From positions 1-21,673 of the forward strand of contig CAKTBC010000022.1 in assembly GCA_934533005.1 (NCBI GenBank): 21,673 nucleotides of DNA, in the 5' to 3' direction. How positions within the stretch are numbered: position 1 is the first letter of the stretch; every line of letters begins with the position of its first letter. Both the position numbers and the translations under genes were made by a program. The notes under the pieces are model-generated. The model searched no databases. It was given only the letters and a program-made list of their open reading frames with translations, and was not told the origin of the DNA. Positions 1 through 6,520 of this stretch are shown here, piece after piece. Origin of the DNA: an uncultured Oscillospiraceae bacterium. Its GTDB lineage: Bacteria; Bacillota; Clostridia; Oscillospirales; Oscillospiraceae.

Positions 1-213
1 ACAAACGAGGTCATCACGCTCGTAAAGGACACCTCCCTCGCCTCGGTCATCGGCACGGTGGAGATGTTCACGCGCGCCAAGCAGATCGCCGTTGCACCGA
101 ACTCGCCGGGCATGCTGGCGTTTGCCGCCGCAGCCGTATTCTATTTCGTATTCAACAGCCTTGTCGCCCTCGCCATGGAGCGGATCGAAAAGGCGTTCGC
201 CTACTACCGCTGA
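1..213 (+). CDS. amino acid ABC transporter permease, C-terminal end (partial)
   Basis: The first 70 codons read in frame from base 1 to a TGA at 211-213; the 5' part lies outside the window. The peptide begins TNEVITLVKDTSLASVIG and continues through VEMFTRAKQIA to a last hydrophobic segment (about residues 38-55) and a short cytosolic tail ending AYYR. The segment LVKDTSLASVIG followed by E-x-x-x-x-A-x-Q is the usual end of HisM/GlnP-type permeases of polar amino acid uptake transporters, next to the EAA loop that contacts the ATPase. The ATPase gene starts 13 bases downstream, so the two are one operon and one membrane complex. The substrate cannot be read from this fragment. The family call is fairly firm; the exact amino acid is not. 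Confidence 0.85.
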   Translation, partial: TNEVITLVKDTSLASVIGTVEMFTRAKQIAVAPNSPGMLAFAAAAVFYFVFNSLVALAMERIEKAFAYYR

Positions 214-226
214 AGGAGGGCCGGAC

Positions 227-973
227 ATGAGTATTTTGGAACTGCGCCACATCCGCAAGAGCTTTGACGGGCAGGGCGTATTGGAGGATATCTCCCTCTC
301 CGTCCCGGCTGGGAGCGTCACGGCGATTATAGGCCCCTCCGGCAGCGGCAAATCCACGCTGCTGCGCTGCGCCACGCTGCTCGAAACCGCCGACGGCGGC
401 GACATTATCTACGAGGGAAAATATGCGGCGAAGGACGGCGTTTACGTCTCCAAGGCCGAGCTGCACGCCATCCGCCGGTATTTTGGTCTCGTTTTCCAGA
501 GCTACAATCTGTTTCCGCACTTTACGCTTTTGAAAAACGTAATGGACGCGCCCATACAGGTGCAAAAGCGCCCCGCCGCCGAGGTGCGCGAGGAGGCTAT
601 GGCGCTGCTGGAGAAAATGGGGCTTGCCGACCGCGCCGGCGCCTATCCCTGCCAGCTCTCCGGCGGACAGCAGCAGCGCGCGGCGATCGCGCGCGCGCTG
701 TGCATGAAGCCGGAGCTGCTGTTCTTTGATGAGCCGACGAGCGCGCTCGACCCGGAGCTCACAGGCGAGGTACTGCGTGTTATCCGCTCGCTCGCCGAGG
801 AAAAGATGACGATGGTGATTGTCACGCACGAAATGCAGTTTGCCCGCATGGTCGCCGACCACGTCGTATTCATGGACGGCGGGTGCATCGTGGAGGAGGG
901 CACGCCCGAGCAGGTCATCGATGCGCCGCAGCAGGAGCGCACACGCGCCTTTCTGCGCCGGTTGGAACGGTAA
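227..973 (+). CDS. polar amino acid ABC transporter ATP-binding protein
   Basis: This 248-residue cytosolic ATPase powers the importer whose permease ends just upstream. Walker A GPSGSGKS is at residues 36-43, the Q-loop glutamine at 91, the signature LSGGQ at 144-148, Walker B LLFFDE at 164-169 with catalytic Glu169, and the switch His at 201 (VTHEM). Length and spacing match GlnQ/HisP-like subunits (about 240-250 residues). The start at 227 is chosen because AAGGAGG lies at 213-219, seven bases before the ATG, and MSILELRHIRKSF is the normal family N-terminus. The frame stays open upstream to 92, but that part overlaps the permease and has no ribosome binding site. A hairpin terminator follows at 1016-1052. 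Confidence 0.95.
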   Translation: MSILELRHIRKSFDGQGVLEDISLSVPAGSVTAIIGPSGSGKSTLLRCATLLETADGGDIIYEGKYAAKDGVYVSKAELHAIRRYFGLVFQSYNLFPHFTLLKNVMDAPIQVQKRPAAEVREEAMALLEKMGLADRAGAYPCQLSGGQQQRAAIARALCMKPELLFFDEPTSALDPELTGEVLRVIRSLAEEKMTMVIVTHEMQFARMVADHVVFMDGGCIVEEGTPEQVIDAPQQERTRAFLRRLER

Positions 974-1015
974 TTTTCGCCGGGGCTTGATTTTCTCACC
1001 GGAATCCGCTATCAT

Positions 1016-1052
1016 AAAATCCGCCTTTTTATATAATATAGGCGGATTTTTT
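1016..1052 (+). terminator. rho-independent terminator after ABC importer genes, with TATAAT in its loop
   Basis: An 11-bp perfect stem (AAAATCCGCCT at 1016-1026 with AGGCGGATTTT at 1040-1050) is followed by T residues. It lies 42 bases after the ATPase stop and ends 20 bases before the binding-protein start. The 13-base loop is AT-only and contains TATAAT at 1032-1037, which could be the -10 box of the next gene. The best -35 at 17 bp spacing (CTATCA) is weak. Confidence 0.75.
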
Positions 1053-1071
1053 GTTTGGAAGGATCGAACGT

Positions 1072-1869
1072 ATGAAAAAGACGCGGAAAATTCTCTCTCT
1101 CGTGCTGTGTGCCGTGCTGTGCTTCCTGCTGCCCGGCTGCGGCGCAGGGAATACCATCCGCTTTAAAATGATCGCGGAGCTCAATCAGGAGGAATTCTGC
1201 GTTGCTTTCCGCAAGGACGATCCGCTCTGCGATATATTCACCGCCGCGCTGCAGGAGCTCTCTGCCGACGGCCAGATCTCCCGCCTGAGCGCCCAATATC
1301 TCGGCACGGACTATAGCTGCATGGAGGCTGTCCCCGGCGCTGTCCAGCTTCTGGAAACGCCGCCGGAGCCGGGACGGAAGCTTCGCATCGGCGTGCAGGA
1401 TGGCATTGCGCCGATCTCCTCCTCCCGCGATGACGGCTCGTTCGGCGGTCTGATCCCGGATCTCGCGCAGCTCGTGGCGGAAAAGCTTGGGTGGACATTC
1501 GAGTACATGGTCATCAACAGCGACAACGTCGCCGCCGAGCTCGGCAGCGGCAATATCGACTGCGCGTGGATGGCGGCGTCCTTCTCCGGCAGCTCGAGCA
1601 CCGTCTCCCTCTCCCCTGGATGGCTGCGCAACACGCACGAGCTCGTCGTGCGGAGCGACAGCCGCTATACGCGCAAAAACAGTCTCAAGGGCAAGGTGAT
1701 CGGCATTACCGACGCCACCGCGCTCGCCGCGCTCAAGGAAAGCGGCATGGACGCGAAGGTCGGCTCGGTATGGTACTATGACGATCTCGCCGCCTGCTTC
1801 ACGGCGCTCGCCGCCGGAGACTGCGACGCCGTGGTGATCGACGGCATTGTGTCCGGGTACTACATGTAA
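1072..1869 (+). CDS. family 3 solute-binding lipoprotein with circularly permuted domain order
   Basis: This 265-residue lipoprotein begins with a signal peptide and lipobox LLPGC (Cys23). Family-3 binding proteins normally run from a first strand (LRIGV) through both lobes and end with a return strand plus a final helix (AVRKxDPL...AL.EL.ADG.I..L...YLG). Here that terminal block comes first (about residues 28-79, including VAFRKDDPL and the ELSADGQISRLSAQYLG helix). It is followed by a linker (80-101), then the normal beginning (KLRIGVQDG, residues 103-111) up to DAVVIDGIVSGYYM. The protein stops exactly where the relocated block would normally follow. All expected elements are present once, so it reads as a circular permutation and not a truncation. 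The usual ligand Arg after the IDxxxxxMT region is absent (MAASFSGSSSTVS), while Asp257 of VVID is kept. AAGGA at 1059-1063 supports the start. Confidence 0.85.
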   Translation: MKKTRKILSLVLCAVLCFLLPGCGAGNTIRFKMIAELNQEEFCVAFRKDDPLCDIFTAALQELSADGQISRLSAQYLGTDYSCMEAVPGAVQLLETPPEPGRKLRIGVQDGIAPISSSRDDGSFGGLIPDLAQLVAEKLGWTFEYMVINSDNVAAELGSGNIDCAWMAASFSGSSSTVSLSPGWLRNTHELVVRSDSRYTRKNSLKGKVIGITDATALAALKESGMDAKVGSVWYYDDLAACFTALAAGDCDAVVIDGIVSGYYM

Positions 1870-1879
1870 ATTATAGAAG

Positions 1880-1908
1880 GAGCGCTCCGCACATGCAGGG
1901 CGCTCTTT
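1880..1908 (+). terminator. weak hairpin terminator after binding-protein gene
   Basis: GAGCGC at 1880-1885 pairs with GCGCTC at 1900-1905 and is followed by only three Ts. It sits 10 bases after the stop codon. The short stem, 14-base loop and short T run make it a weak candidate. Confidence 0.4.
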
Positions 1909-1974
1909 CCATACTATGAAGTGAGGCGCGCCCCCCAAAGCCGTAGCCGAATTGCGGCGGAAAGGGGGAAATCC

Positions 1975-2208
1975 ATGAAACGCTGCTGGAAGGACTGGAT
2001 ACGAAAGGCAGGCATCCGCGCGCTCAAAACCGTTGCACAAACCGCCGTTGCCGCCATCGGCACATCCGTTGTGATCTCGGAGATCAACTGGATGCTCGTC
2101 GGCAGCACCTCGCTGATCGCGGGTGTGCTCTCGCTTCTAACGTCTCTTGCCGGGATCCCGGAGGAATGCCCGGAGGAAGCTGAGTCGGCAGAACCGCCCG
2201 AAAGCTGA
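1975..2208 (+). CDS. r1t-type phage holin-like small membrane protein
   Basis: This is a 77-residue protein. A basic start (MKRCWKDWIRKAG) precedes IRALKTVAQTAVAAIG, a hydrophobic turn containing INWMLVGSTS, a second hydrophobic stretch LIAGVLSLLTSLAG, and an acidic tail rich in Glu and Pro. The pattern WKD-x(5)-RALKT-x-AQ-x-A followed by W and a second helix ending SLLTSLAG is that of the Lactococcus phage r1t holin family. Holins make membrane lesions that release endolysin. No lysin, portal or other phage gene is adjacent, so this is either a prophage relic or a domesticated holin. The start at 1975 is supported by AAAGGGGGA at 1961-1969; the frame is open further upstream to 1921 but without a ribosome binding site. 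A terminator follows at 2223. Confidence 0.7.
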   Translation: MKRCWKDWIRKAGIRALKTVAQTAVAAIGTSVVISEINWMLVGSTSLIAGVLSLLTSLAGIPEECPEEAESAEPPES

Positions 2209-2222
2209 CAGAATAGATAAAA

Positions 2223-2253
2223 GCCCCGCCGGACTATTCCGGCGGGGCAATTT
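2223..2253 (+). terminator. terminator after holin-like gene
   Basis: A 10-bp GC-rich perfect stem (GCCCCGCCGG at 2223-2232, CCGGCGGGGC at 2239-2248) has a 6-base loop and is followed by AATTT. It begins 14 bases after the stop of the holin-like gene. Confidence 0.75.
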
Positions 2254-2256
2254 GTG

Positions 2257-2400
2257 CTGACGGGAAAACCCTTCCGTCAGCCTAACGGCTGCCACCTCCC
2301 CTATTAGGGGAGACAAGTCAGTCATCAGAAAAACCCACTTGGCTCCCCTAACAGGGGAGCTGGCTCGCCAAAGGCGAGACTGAGGGGTTCTCTCTGCCGT
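2257..2400 (-). repeat. dispersed hairpin-rich repeat, copy 1
   Basis: Read on the minus strand, this starts near AACCCCTCAGTC and contains, in order, a hairpin with a GGCGAG-type stem, a GCTCCCC/GGGGAGC hairpin, and a CTCCCC-TAATA-GGGGAG hairpin. It ends in TGACGGAAGGGTTTT. The copy at 21453-21591 has the same order of modules and the same ends. The two ends are imperfect inverted repeats of each other, as in a MITE. It abuts the 3' end of the minus-strand DUF4358 gene and may serve as its terminator. Confidence 0.7.
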
Positions 2401-2861
2401 CAGGCGTACTGGTCGACGACCTTGAGGGCGCTGTCGCTATCGGAGCAGACGACGGCAATAACGTAATTGCCGATCGTCTTTACCGGCGCGTTCTCGAGCG
2501 ACATCGCAGCGGCGGGGCCGTAGCTCTTGTAGGCCTCGATCCGGTCAGCCACGAATGCCTGAAGCGCTGTGAGCAGGCGCTGCGCCGCAGCGGCGTCTAC
2601 GGCCTCAAAGCAGGCGATCTGCTCGGCAGTCGCTGCCGTGCCGCAGTAGACGAGCGCGCTCTTATAGTCAGCGGTGTCCACGCCGTAGTACTGGGGGATC
2701 ACGGCGTCGTCCAGCTGGCTGAGGCTGTCGGTGAAGTTGGCGTTCGCGAGCACGTCGTCCACAAAGGCGCGCGGCTCCATCGTCTTTTTCGAGCTGCCGC
2801 AGCCGGTGAGCACGGCAAAGAGGCACACGAGCGCGAGCAGCAGAGAAATGGTCTTTTTCAT
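2400..2861 (-). CDS. DUF4358 lipoprotein
   Basis: This 153-residue secreted lipoprotein has a signal peptide MKKTISLLLALVCLFAV and lipobox LTGC (Cys at about residue 21). The mature part matches the DUF4358 pattern: a short helix (FVDDVLANANF), a DDAVIPQYYGVDTADYKSALVYCGT block, A-E-Q-I-A-x-F-E-A, a helix with DRIEAYKSYGP, and a closing GNYVIAVVCSDSDSALKVV. No biochemical function is established for this family. Members are often found beside cell-surface acyltransferase or SGNH genes, and here the SGNH hydrolase gene ends 16 bases upstream, so the two are surely co-transcribed. The start at 2861 was chosen over an upstream in-frame ATG because GAGGT precedes it at normal distance and it gives a clean signal peptide. 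The repeat at 2257-2400 abuts the stop. Confidence 0.8.
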   Translation of the reverse strand: MKKTISLLLALVCLFAVLTGCGSSKKTMEPRAFVDDVLANANFTDSLSQLDDAVIPQYYGVDTADYKSALVYCGTAATAEQIACFEAVDAAAAQRLLTALQAFVADRIEAYKSYGPAAAMSLENAPVKTIGNYVIAVVCSDSDSALKVVDQYA

Positions 2862-2877
2862 GAAATTACCTCGTTTC

Positions 2878-4635
2878 TTATTCGGTGAGAAGACCCTCAT
2901 CCACATAGTGGGTCTTCATATAATTGGCCCAGGCAACATACCCGGATTTTTCAAAGTGCTTGCCGTCTCCGGCGAAGGCATAATCGCTCGAAAGGAAGCC
3001 GTACTCGTCCACCAGCATGGAGTAAATGTCGAGATACCAGCAGTTGTTGTCCGCGCAGAGCTGCTTGAGCGCAGAGTTGAAGGAATTGATGCGCTCCATG
3101 CTCTGCACCTCGTTGGGATCGGCGTCCACGTCCCGCGTCACAGGTGTGACGGAGATAATGTAGATGTTCGCCTTCGTCTGGTGCTCGCGGACGTAGTCGA
3201 TGAGCGTTTTATAGCTCTGCACAAAGGAGTTCACATCCGTGCCGACCTCGTTGAGGCCGAACATCAGATAGATATCCTGATAGTAATCGGGGTCGTTGAG
3301 CGTGAGCGGCGAGAGATCGAGCGTGCCGAGAACATTGTTCACGACGGCGCCGGTACCGTAAATATACCGCATGTTCGTTACGCCGGACCACATTAAGAAG
3401 CCCTCGACGAGGGAATTTCCGATCATGCAGGAGCGATCAAAATGACTGTCATACACCGCCTCCGCACGTTCCGGAACGATCGCGCCCCAATCGGCGGGGA
3501 CAATGAGATCGCCGTCGCGCTTTGCCTTGGCTCCCGAGGGCGTCGGCGTCGGCACAGCGGTCGGCTTCGGCGTCATGGATACCTCAGCGCTCGCCTCCGG
3601 CGTTGCTTCGCCCGGCTGCGGCGTGTCCGCCGGGCGGGGCGTTGCGGTCACGGGGGCGTAGCTCGGCAGGGTGTACATCGGCTTTTCGCTGCCCTTCTGC
3701 GCCAGCTTCACGATGCCAAAGATCAAAAGCCCGACAAGAACGAGCGCGATGAGCAGAAACGCCGGATGAATGCGGTTTTTTCCGATGCGCGGCAGACGGA
3801 AGGAAAAGCCTCCCCCACCGGTATTGGACGGCGGGCGGCGCGGCGGCGTGCCGCCGCCGGAGGCTCGTCCCGCGGTGCCGCGCTGCGCCGGACGGCGGAC
3901 AGCACCGGGACGGTAATAGTCCCCGTGCGGACGCTGCGATGCGCCGTAAGAGCGCTGCGGCGTTTCCGCCTGCGGGATATTCGCGCCATAGAACGGGTCG
4001 CTCTCCGTTTCCGGCGGCTGCGGTGCGGCACGGTAGCCGCCGGTCGCATACGGCTGGCGGTATGTGCCGTCGCTGCGGCGGTAGGGCGCAGCCTGCTGCG
4101 CCGGAGCAGCATTATAATACGGCTCAGCCTGTCGCGGCTGCGCGGCATTGCGGTAGGGCCCGGCCTGCGGCTGCGGCGTTCTTCCATAAGGTTCTGCCTG
4201 CGGCTGGGCGGGCACGGCGCGGCGAGTGTTCGGTGCGCCCTGCTCCAGATTGCCGCTGCGGAGAGCGTCCCACGAAATTTCCGTGAACGCCGTGCTTTGG
4301 CCGCCGTAGTACGGCTCCTGCCGCCGCTGCTGCGGCTGGCGGCCATTGTAGGCGTTATAGTCCGCATAGCCCTGCGCCGGGCGGCTCTGCGGCGTATACG
4401 GCACGGCGCGCGGTGCCGTTCTTCCCGTATCCGCTGCCGGGCGGGCGGCGCGGCGGTTTCCGTTTTCGGTCTCGGTATATTCCGGCGCCGGGCGGCCGGA
4501 GCTCGGCGTACGGCGCACACTGTCGAGCGGCAGCTCGGTAAAAAGGGCGCTCTCGCGCTGAGAGGGTGCACCCTCCTGCTGCGGCGGACGCGACGCGCCG
4601 TCTTTGCGGTAATAGCTGGATCCGCGGTTTTCCAT
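2878..4635 (-). CDS. membrane-anchored extracellular SGNH/GDSL hydrolase with long disordered cytosolic tail
   Basis: This is a 585-residue protein with three parts. Residues 1-285 are low complexity, rich in Pro, Gln, Arg, Tyr and Ala, with loose PQAEPY/QAGPY/QAEPY/QAAPY repeats at about 145-185. A single membrane helix lies at about 289-309. A Thr/Pro linker (about 320-370) then leads to an SGNH domain (about 395-585). Block I is GNS (catalytic Ser408 in IGNSLVEG), block III is GLNE (Asn462), and block V is DGKH (Asp557, His560). The N-side is very basic, so the tail should be cytosolic and the hydrolase outside, probably acting as an esterase on wall or capsule polymer; the substrate is unknown. 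A motif F-T-E-[LI]-x-x-D-[SA]-[VL]-R occurs twice in the tail (residues 32-41 and 117-126). The start at 4635 follows GGAGGT; the in-frame ATG at 4656 lies within that ribosome binding site region. Confidence 0.85.
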   Translation of the reverse strand: MENRGSSYYRKDGASRPPQQEGAPSQRESALFTELPLDSVRRTPSSGRPAPEYTETENGNRRAARPAADTGRTAPRAVPYTPQSRPAQGYADYNAYNGRQPQQRRQEPYYGGQSTAFTEISWDALRSGNLEQGAPNTRRAVPAQPQAEPYGRTPQPQAGPYRNAAQPRQAEPYYNAAPAQQAAPYRRSDGTYRQPYATGGYRAAPQPPETESDPFYGANIPQAETPQRSYGASQRPHGDYYRPGAVRRPAQRGTAGRASGGGTPPRRPPSNTGGGGFSFRLPRIGKNRIHPAFLLIALVLVGLLIFGIVKLAQKGSEKPMYTLPSYAPVTATPRPADTPQPGEATPEASAEVSMTPKPTAVPTPTPSGAKAKRDGDLIVPADWGAIVPERAEAVYDSHFDRSCMIGNSLVEGFLMWSGVTNMRYIYGTGAVVNNVLGTLDLSPLTLNDPDYYQDIYLMFGLNEVGTDVNSFVQSYKTLIDYVREHQTKANIYIISVTPVTRDVDADPNEVQSMERINSFNSALKQLCADNNCWYLDIYSMLVDEYGFLSSDYAFAGDGKHFEKSGYVAWANYMKTHYVDEGLLTE

Positions 4636-4670
4636 ATGGAAAAAATACCTCCGCATAAAATTACATGTTT

Positions 4671-4699
4671 ATTATAGTGTTTTATGTCTTACTATGCAA
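4671..4699 (-). promoter_or_regulatory. sigma-A promoter for SGNH hydrolase operon
   Basis: On the minus strand TTGCAT (4694-4699) and TATAAT (4671-4676) are separated by 17 bases, upstream of the SGNH gene. The -10 is perfect and the -35 matches 4 of 6. It is divergent from the promoter at 4723-4751. Confidence 0.8.
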
Positions 4700-4722
4700 G
4701 TAAAAAAAACGTTTCGTTTTTC

Positions 4723-4751
4723 TTGCGCAGCGGCGCTTGGCGTGGTATAGT
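4723..4751 (+). promoter_or_regulatory. sigma-A promoter for methyltransferase-ECF operon
   Basis: TTGCGC (4723-4728) and TATAGT (4746-4751) are separated by exactly 17 bases, 44 bases before the methyltransferase ATG. The -10 is preceded by TGG. The sequence after it, TTTAGTTAAAAT, is also found after the promoter at 16184-16212. Confidence 0.75.
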
Positions 4752-4795
4752 AATTTAGTTAAAATAGAGTTATTGTACACAAAAGGAGTATTCCC

Positions 4796-5656
4796 ATGTG
4801 GATCGCCGATAATTGGAAAGACTACGAGCTGCTCGACGCTTCAAACGGCGAGCGTCTGGAGCGCTGGGGGCAGCACATTCTCGTCCGCCCCGACCCGCAG
4901 GTTATCTGGAAAACGCCGCGCACCTCGCCCGCCTGGAAGCGTCCGGAGGGGCGCTACAGCCGCAGCCACACGGGCGGCGGCTCGTGGGATAAGAGCGCTC
5001 TCCCGGCGAGCTGGGACATTCGCTACGGCTCGCTCACGTTTCATGTAAAGCCCATGAACTTCAAGCACACCGGTCTCTTCCCCGAACAGGCAGCGAACTG
5101 GGACTGGATGCAGAAAAAGATCCGCGAGGCGAACCGTCCGATCAGCGTTTTGAATCTCTTTGCCTATACCGGCGGGGCAAGCGTTGCATGTCTCGCCGCG
5201 GGCGCAAGCGTCTGCCATGTGGACGCCGCGAAGGGCATGGTCGCCTGGGCGAAGGATAATGCCGCGGCATCCGGCGTTGCGGGCGCGAGCGTCCGCTGGA
5301 TCGTGGACGACTGCGCCAAATTTGTTGAGCGCGAGATCCGCCGCGGACACCGGTACGACGCCATCATCATGGATCCGCCGTCCTATGGCCGCGGGCCGGG
5401 CGGCGAGGTTTGGAAGCTGGAGGACAACCTCTGGGACTTCGTCTCGCTCTGCTCCGGCGTTCTCTCGGACGACGCGCTTTTCGTGCTCATCAATTCCTAT
5501 ACGACGGGACTTGCCCCCTCGGTGCTCTCGTATATTACCGACAGCATCTTCACCGCCCGGCGCGGCGGCTCTTCGCGCGCCGAGGAGCTGGCGCTTCCCG
5601 TCACGCAGAGCGGTCTTGTGCTCCCCTGCGGGGCGAGCTGCCGCTGGGAGGCCTGA
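4796..5656 (+). CDS. class I SAM-dependent methyltransferase, RlmI/PF10672-like
   Basis: This is a 286-residue cytosolic protein. A short N-terminal beta-rich part (residues 1-90) leads into a Rossmann methyltransferase with SAM motif LNLFAYTGGAS (119-129), an acidic residue in CHVDAAKGMV, and the catalytic-loop motif MDPPSYGRG (192-200). PF10672-type enzymes (RlmI, RlmK C-terminal half) methylate 23S rRNA bases. This one lacks a clear N-terminal PUA domain and is shorter than RlmI (about 400 residues), so the target is uncertain. AAGGAG lies just before the ATG, and a promoter is at 4723-4751. Its TGA is immediately followed by the ATG of the next gene with no spacer, so it is the first gene of a tightly coupled operon with the ECF genes. 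Confidence 0.8.
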   Translation: MWIADNWKDYELLDASNGERLERWGQHILVRPDPQVIWKTPRTSPAWKRPEGRYSRSHTGGGSWDKSALPASWDIRYGSLTFHVKPMNFKHTGLFPEQAANWDWMQKKIREANRPISVLNLFAYTGGASVACLAAGASVCHVDAAKGMVAWAKDNAAASGVAGASVRWIVDDCAKFVEREIRRGHRYDAIIMDPPSYGRGPGGEVWKLEDNLWDFVSLCSGVLSDDALFVLINSYTTGLAPSVLSYITDSIFTARRGGSSRAEELALPVTQSGLVLPCGASCRWEA

Positions 5657-6508
5657 ATGAAGCAACCGGTGATCACTCTCGATAACGTTTCCTTCCGCTA
5701 CCCGGACGCCGGGCGCGATGCGCTCTCCGGCGTCAGCCTTTCGATCGAGGCGGGGTCGTTCATTGCCGTGCTCGGCCACAACGGCTCGGGCAAATCCACG
5801 CTCGCCAAGCTCCTGAATGCCATTCTCGTGCCGACGGAAGGGACTGTGACCGTTAAGGGCATGGACACACGCGACGAGGAAAATCTCCTCAACGTGCGCC
5901 GGACGGTCGGCATGGTGTTCCAAAACCCGGACAACCAGATCGTTGCGAGCGTTGTGGAAGATGATGTGGCGTTCGCCCCCGAAAATCTCGGTGTTCCTCC
6001 GGCGGAAATTCGCCGCCGCGTGGACGAGGCTTTAAAGCGCGTCGGTATGTATGAATTTCGCAGCAACGCCCCGCACCTTCTCTCCGGCGGGCAGAAACAG
6101 CGCGTCGCCATCGCGGGCGTGCTCGCCATGCAGCCCGAAATTCTCGTCATGGACGAGCCCACCGCCATGCTCGACCCCTCCGGCCGGCGGGAGGTGCTGC
6201 GCACGATCGCCGATCTTCGCGCCGCAACGGGCGTTACGGTCGTGCTCATCACGCACCACATGGACGAGTGCGTCGATGCCGACCGGCTGCTCGTCGTTTC
6301 CGACGGGAAGCTCGTTCTCGACGGCACACCAAAGGATGTCTTTTCGCAGGTCGAGCATATGCGCTCGATCGGTCTGGACGTCCCCGCCACGACAGAAACG
6401 CTCCACGAGCTGCGCGCTGCCGGGGCAGATGTGCCGCTCGACGCGCTCTCTGACGCGGAGGCCGCCGATGCCATTGTCCGCTGGCTCGAAGAAAAAATCC
6501 ATCAGTAA
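5657..6508 (+). CDS. ecfA1: energy-coupling factor transporter ATPase EcfA1
   Basis: This 283-residue ATPase is one of the two nucleotide-binding subunits of an ECF vitamin or metal transporter. Walker A GHNGSGKST is at residues 40-48, the Q-loop sequence VFQNPDNQIV follows, LSGGQKQR is at 142-149, Walker B ILVMDE is at 162-167, and the switch His is at 200 in LITHHMDE. The FQNPDNQ form of the Q-loop and the LSGGQKQRVAIAG form of the signature are typical of EcfA. The start codon follows the upstream TGA directly, with GGGAGG inside the end of the preceding gene as ribosome binding site. It is followed by ecfA2 and ecfT, giving a complete group II energising module without an S component. Confidence 0.93.
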   Translation: MKQPVITLDNVSFRYPDAGRDALSGVSLSIEAGSFIAVLGHNGSGKSTLAKLLNAILVPTEGTVTVKGMDTRDEENLLNVRRTVGMVFQNPDNQIVASVVEDDVAFAPENLGVPPAEIRRRVDEALKRVGMYEFRSNAPHLLSGGQKQRVAIAGVLAMQPEILVMDEPTAMLDPSGRREVLRTIADLRAATGVTVVLITHHMDECVDADRLLVVSDGKLVLDGTPKDVFSQVEHMRSIGLDVPATTETLHELRAAGADVPLDALSDAEAADAIVRWLEEKIHQ

Positions 6509-6520
6509 AGGTTTTTCGTT

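Noticed and set aside
1072..1869. Binding protein as a simple truncated pseudogene or frameshift
   Set aside because: All family elements are present once, the signal peptide and ribosome binding site are intact, and the missing C-terminal block is found at the N-terminus.
2257..2400. Hairpin cluster as a CRISPR array or tRNA
   Set aside because: The hairpins differ in sequence and spacing with no repeat-spacer pattern, and no tRNA arms or anticodon loop can be drawn.
3442..4677. 411-codon plus-strand frame opposite the SGNH gene
   Set aside because: Arg/Ala-rich shadow of the Pro/Gln/Arg-rich tail; no ribosome binding site or domain.
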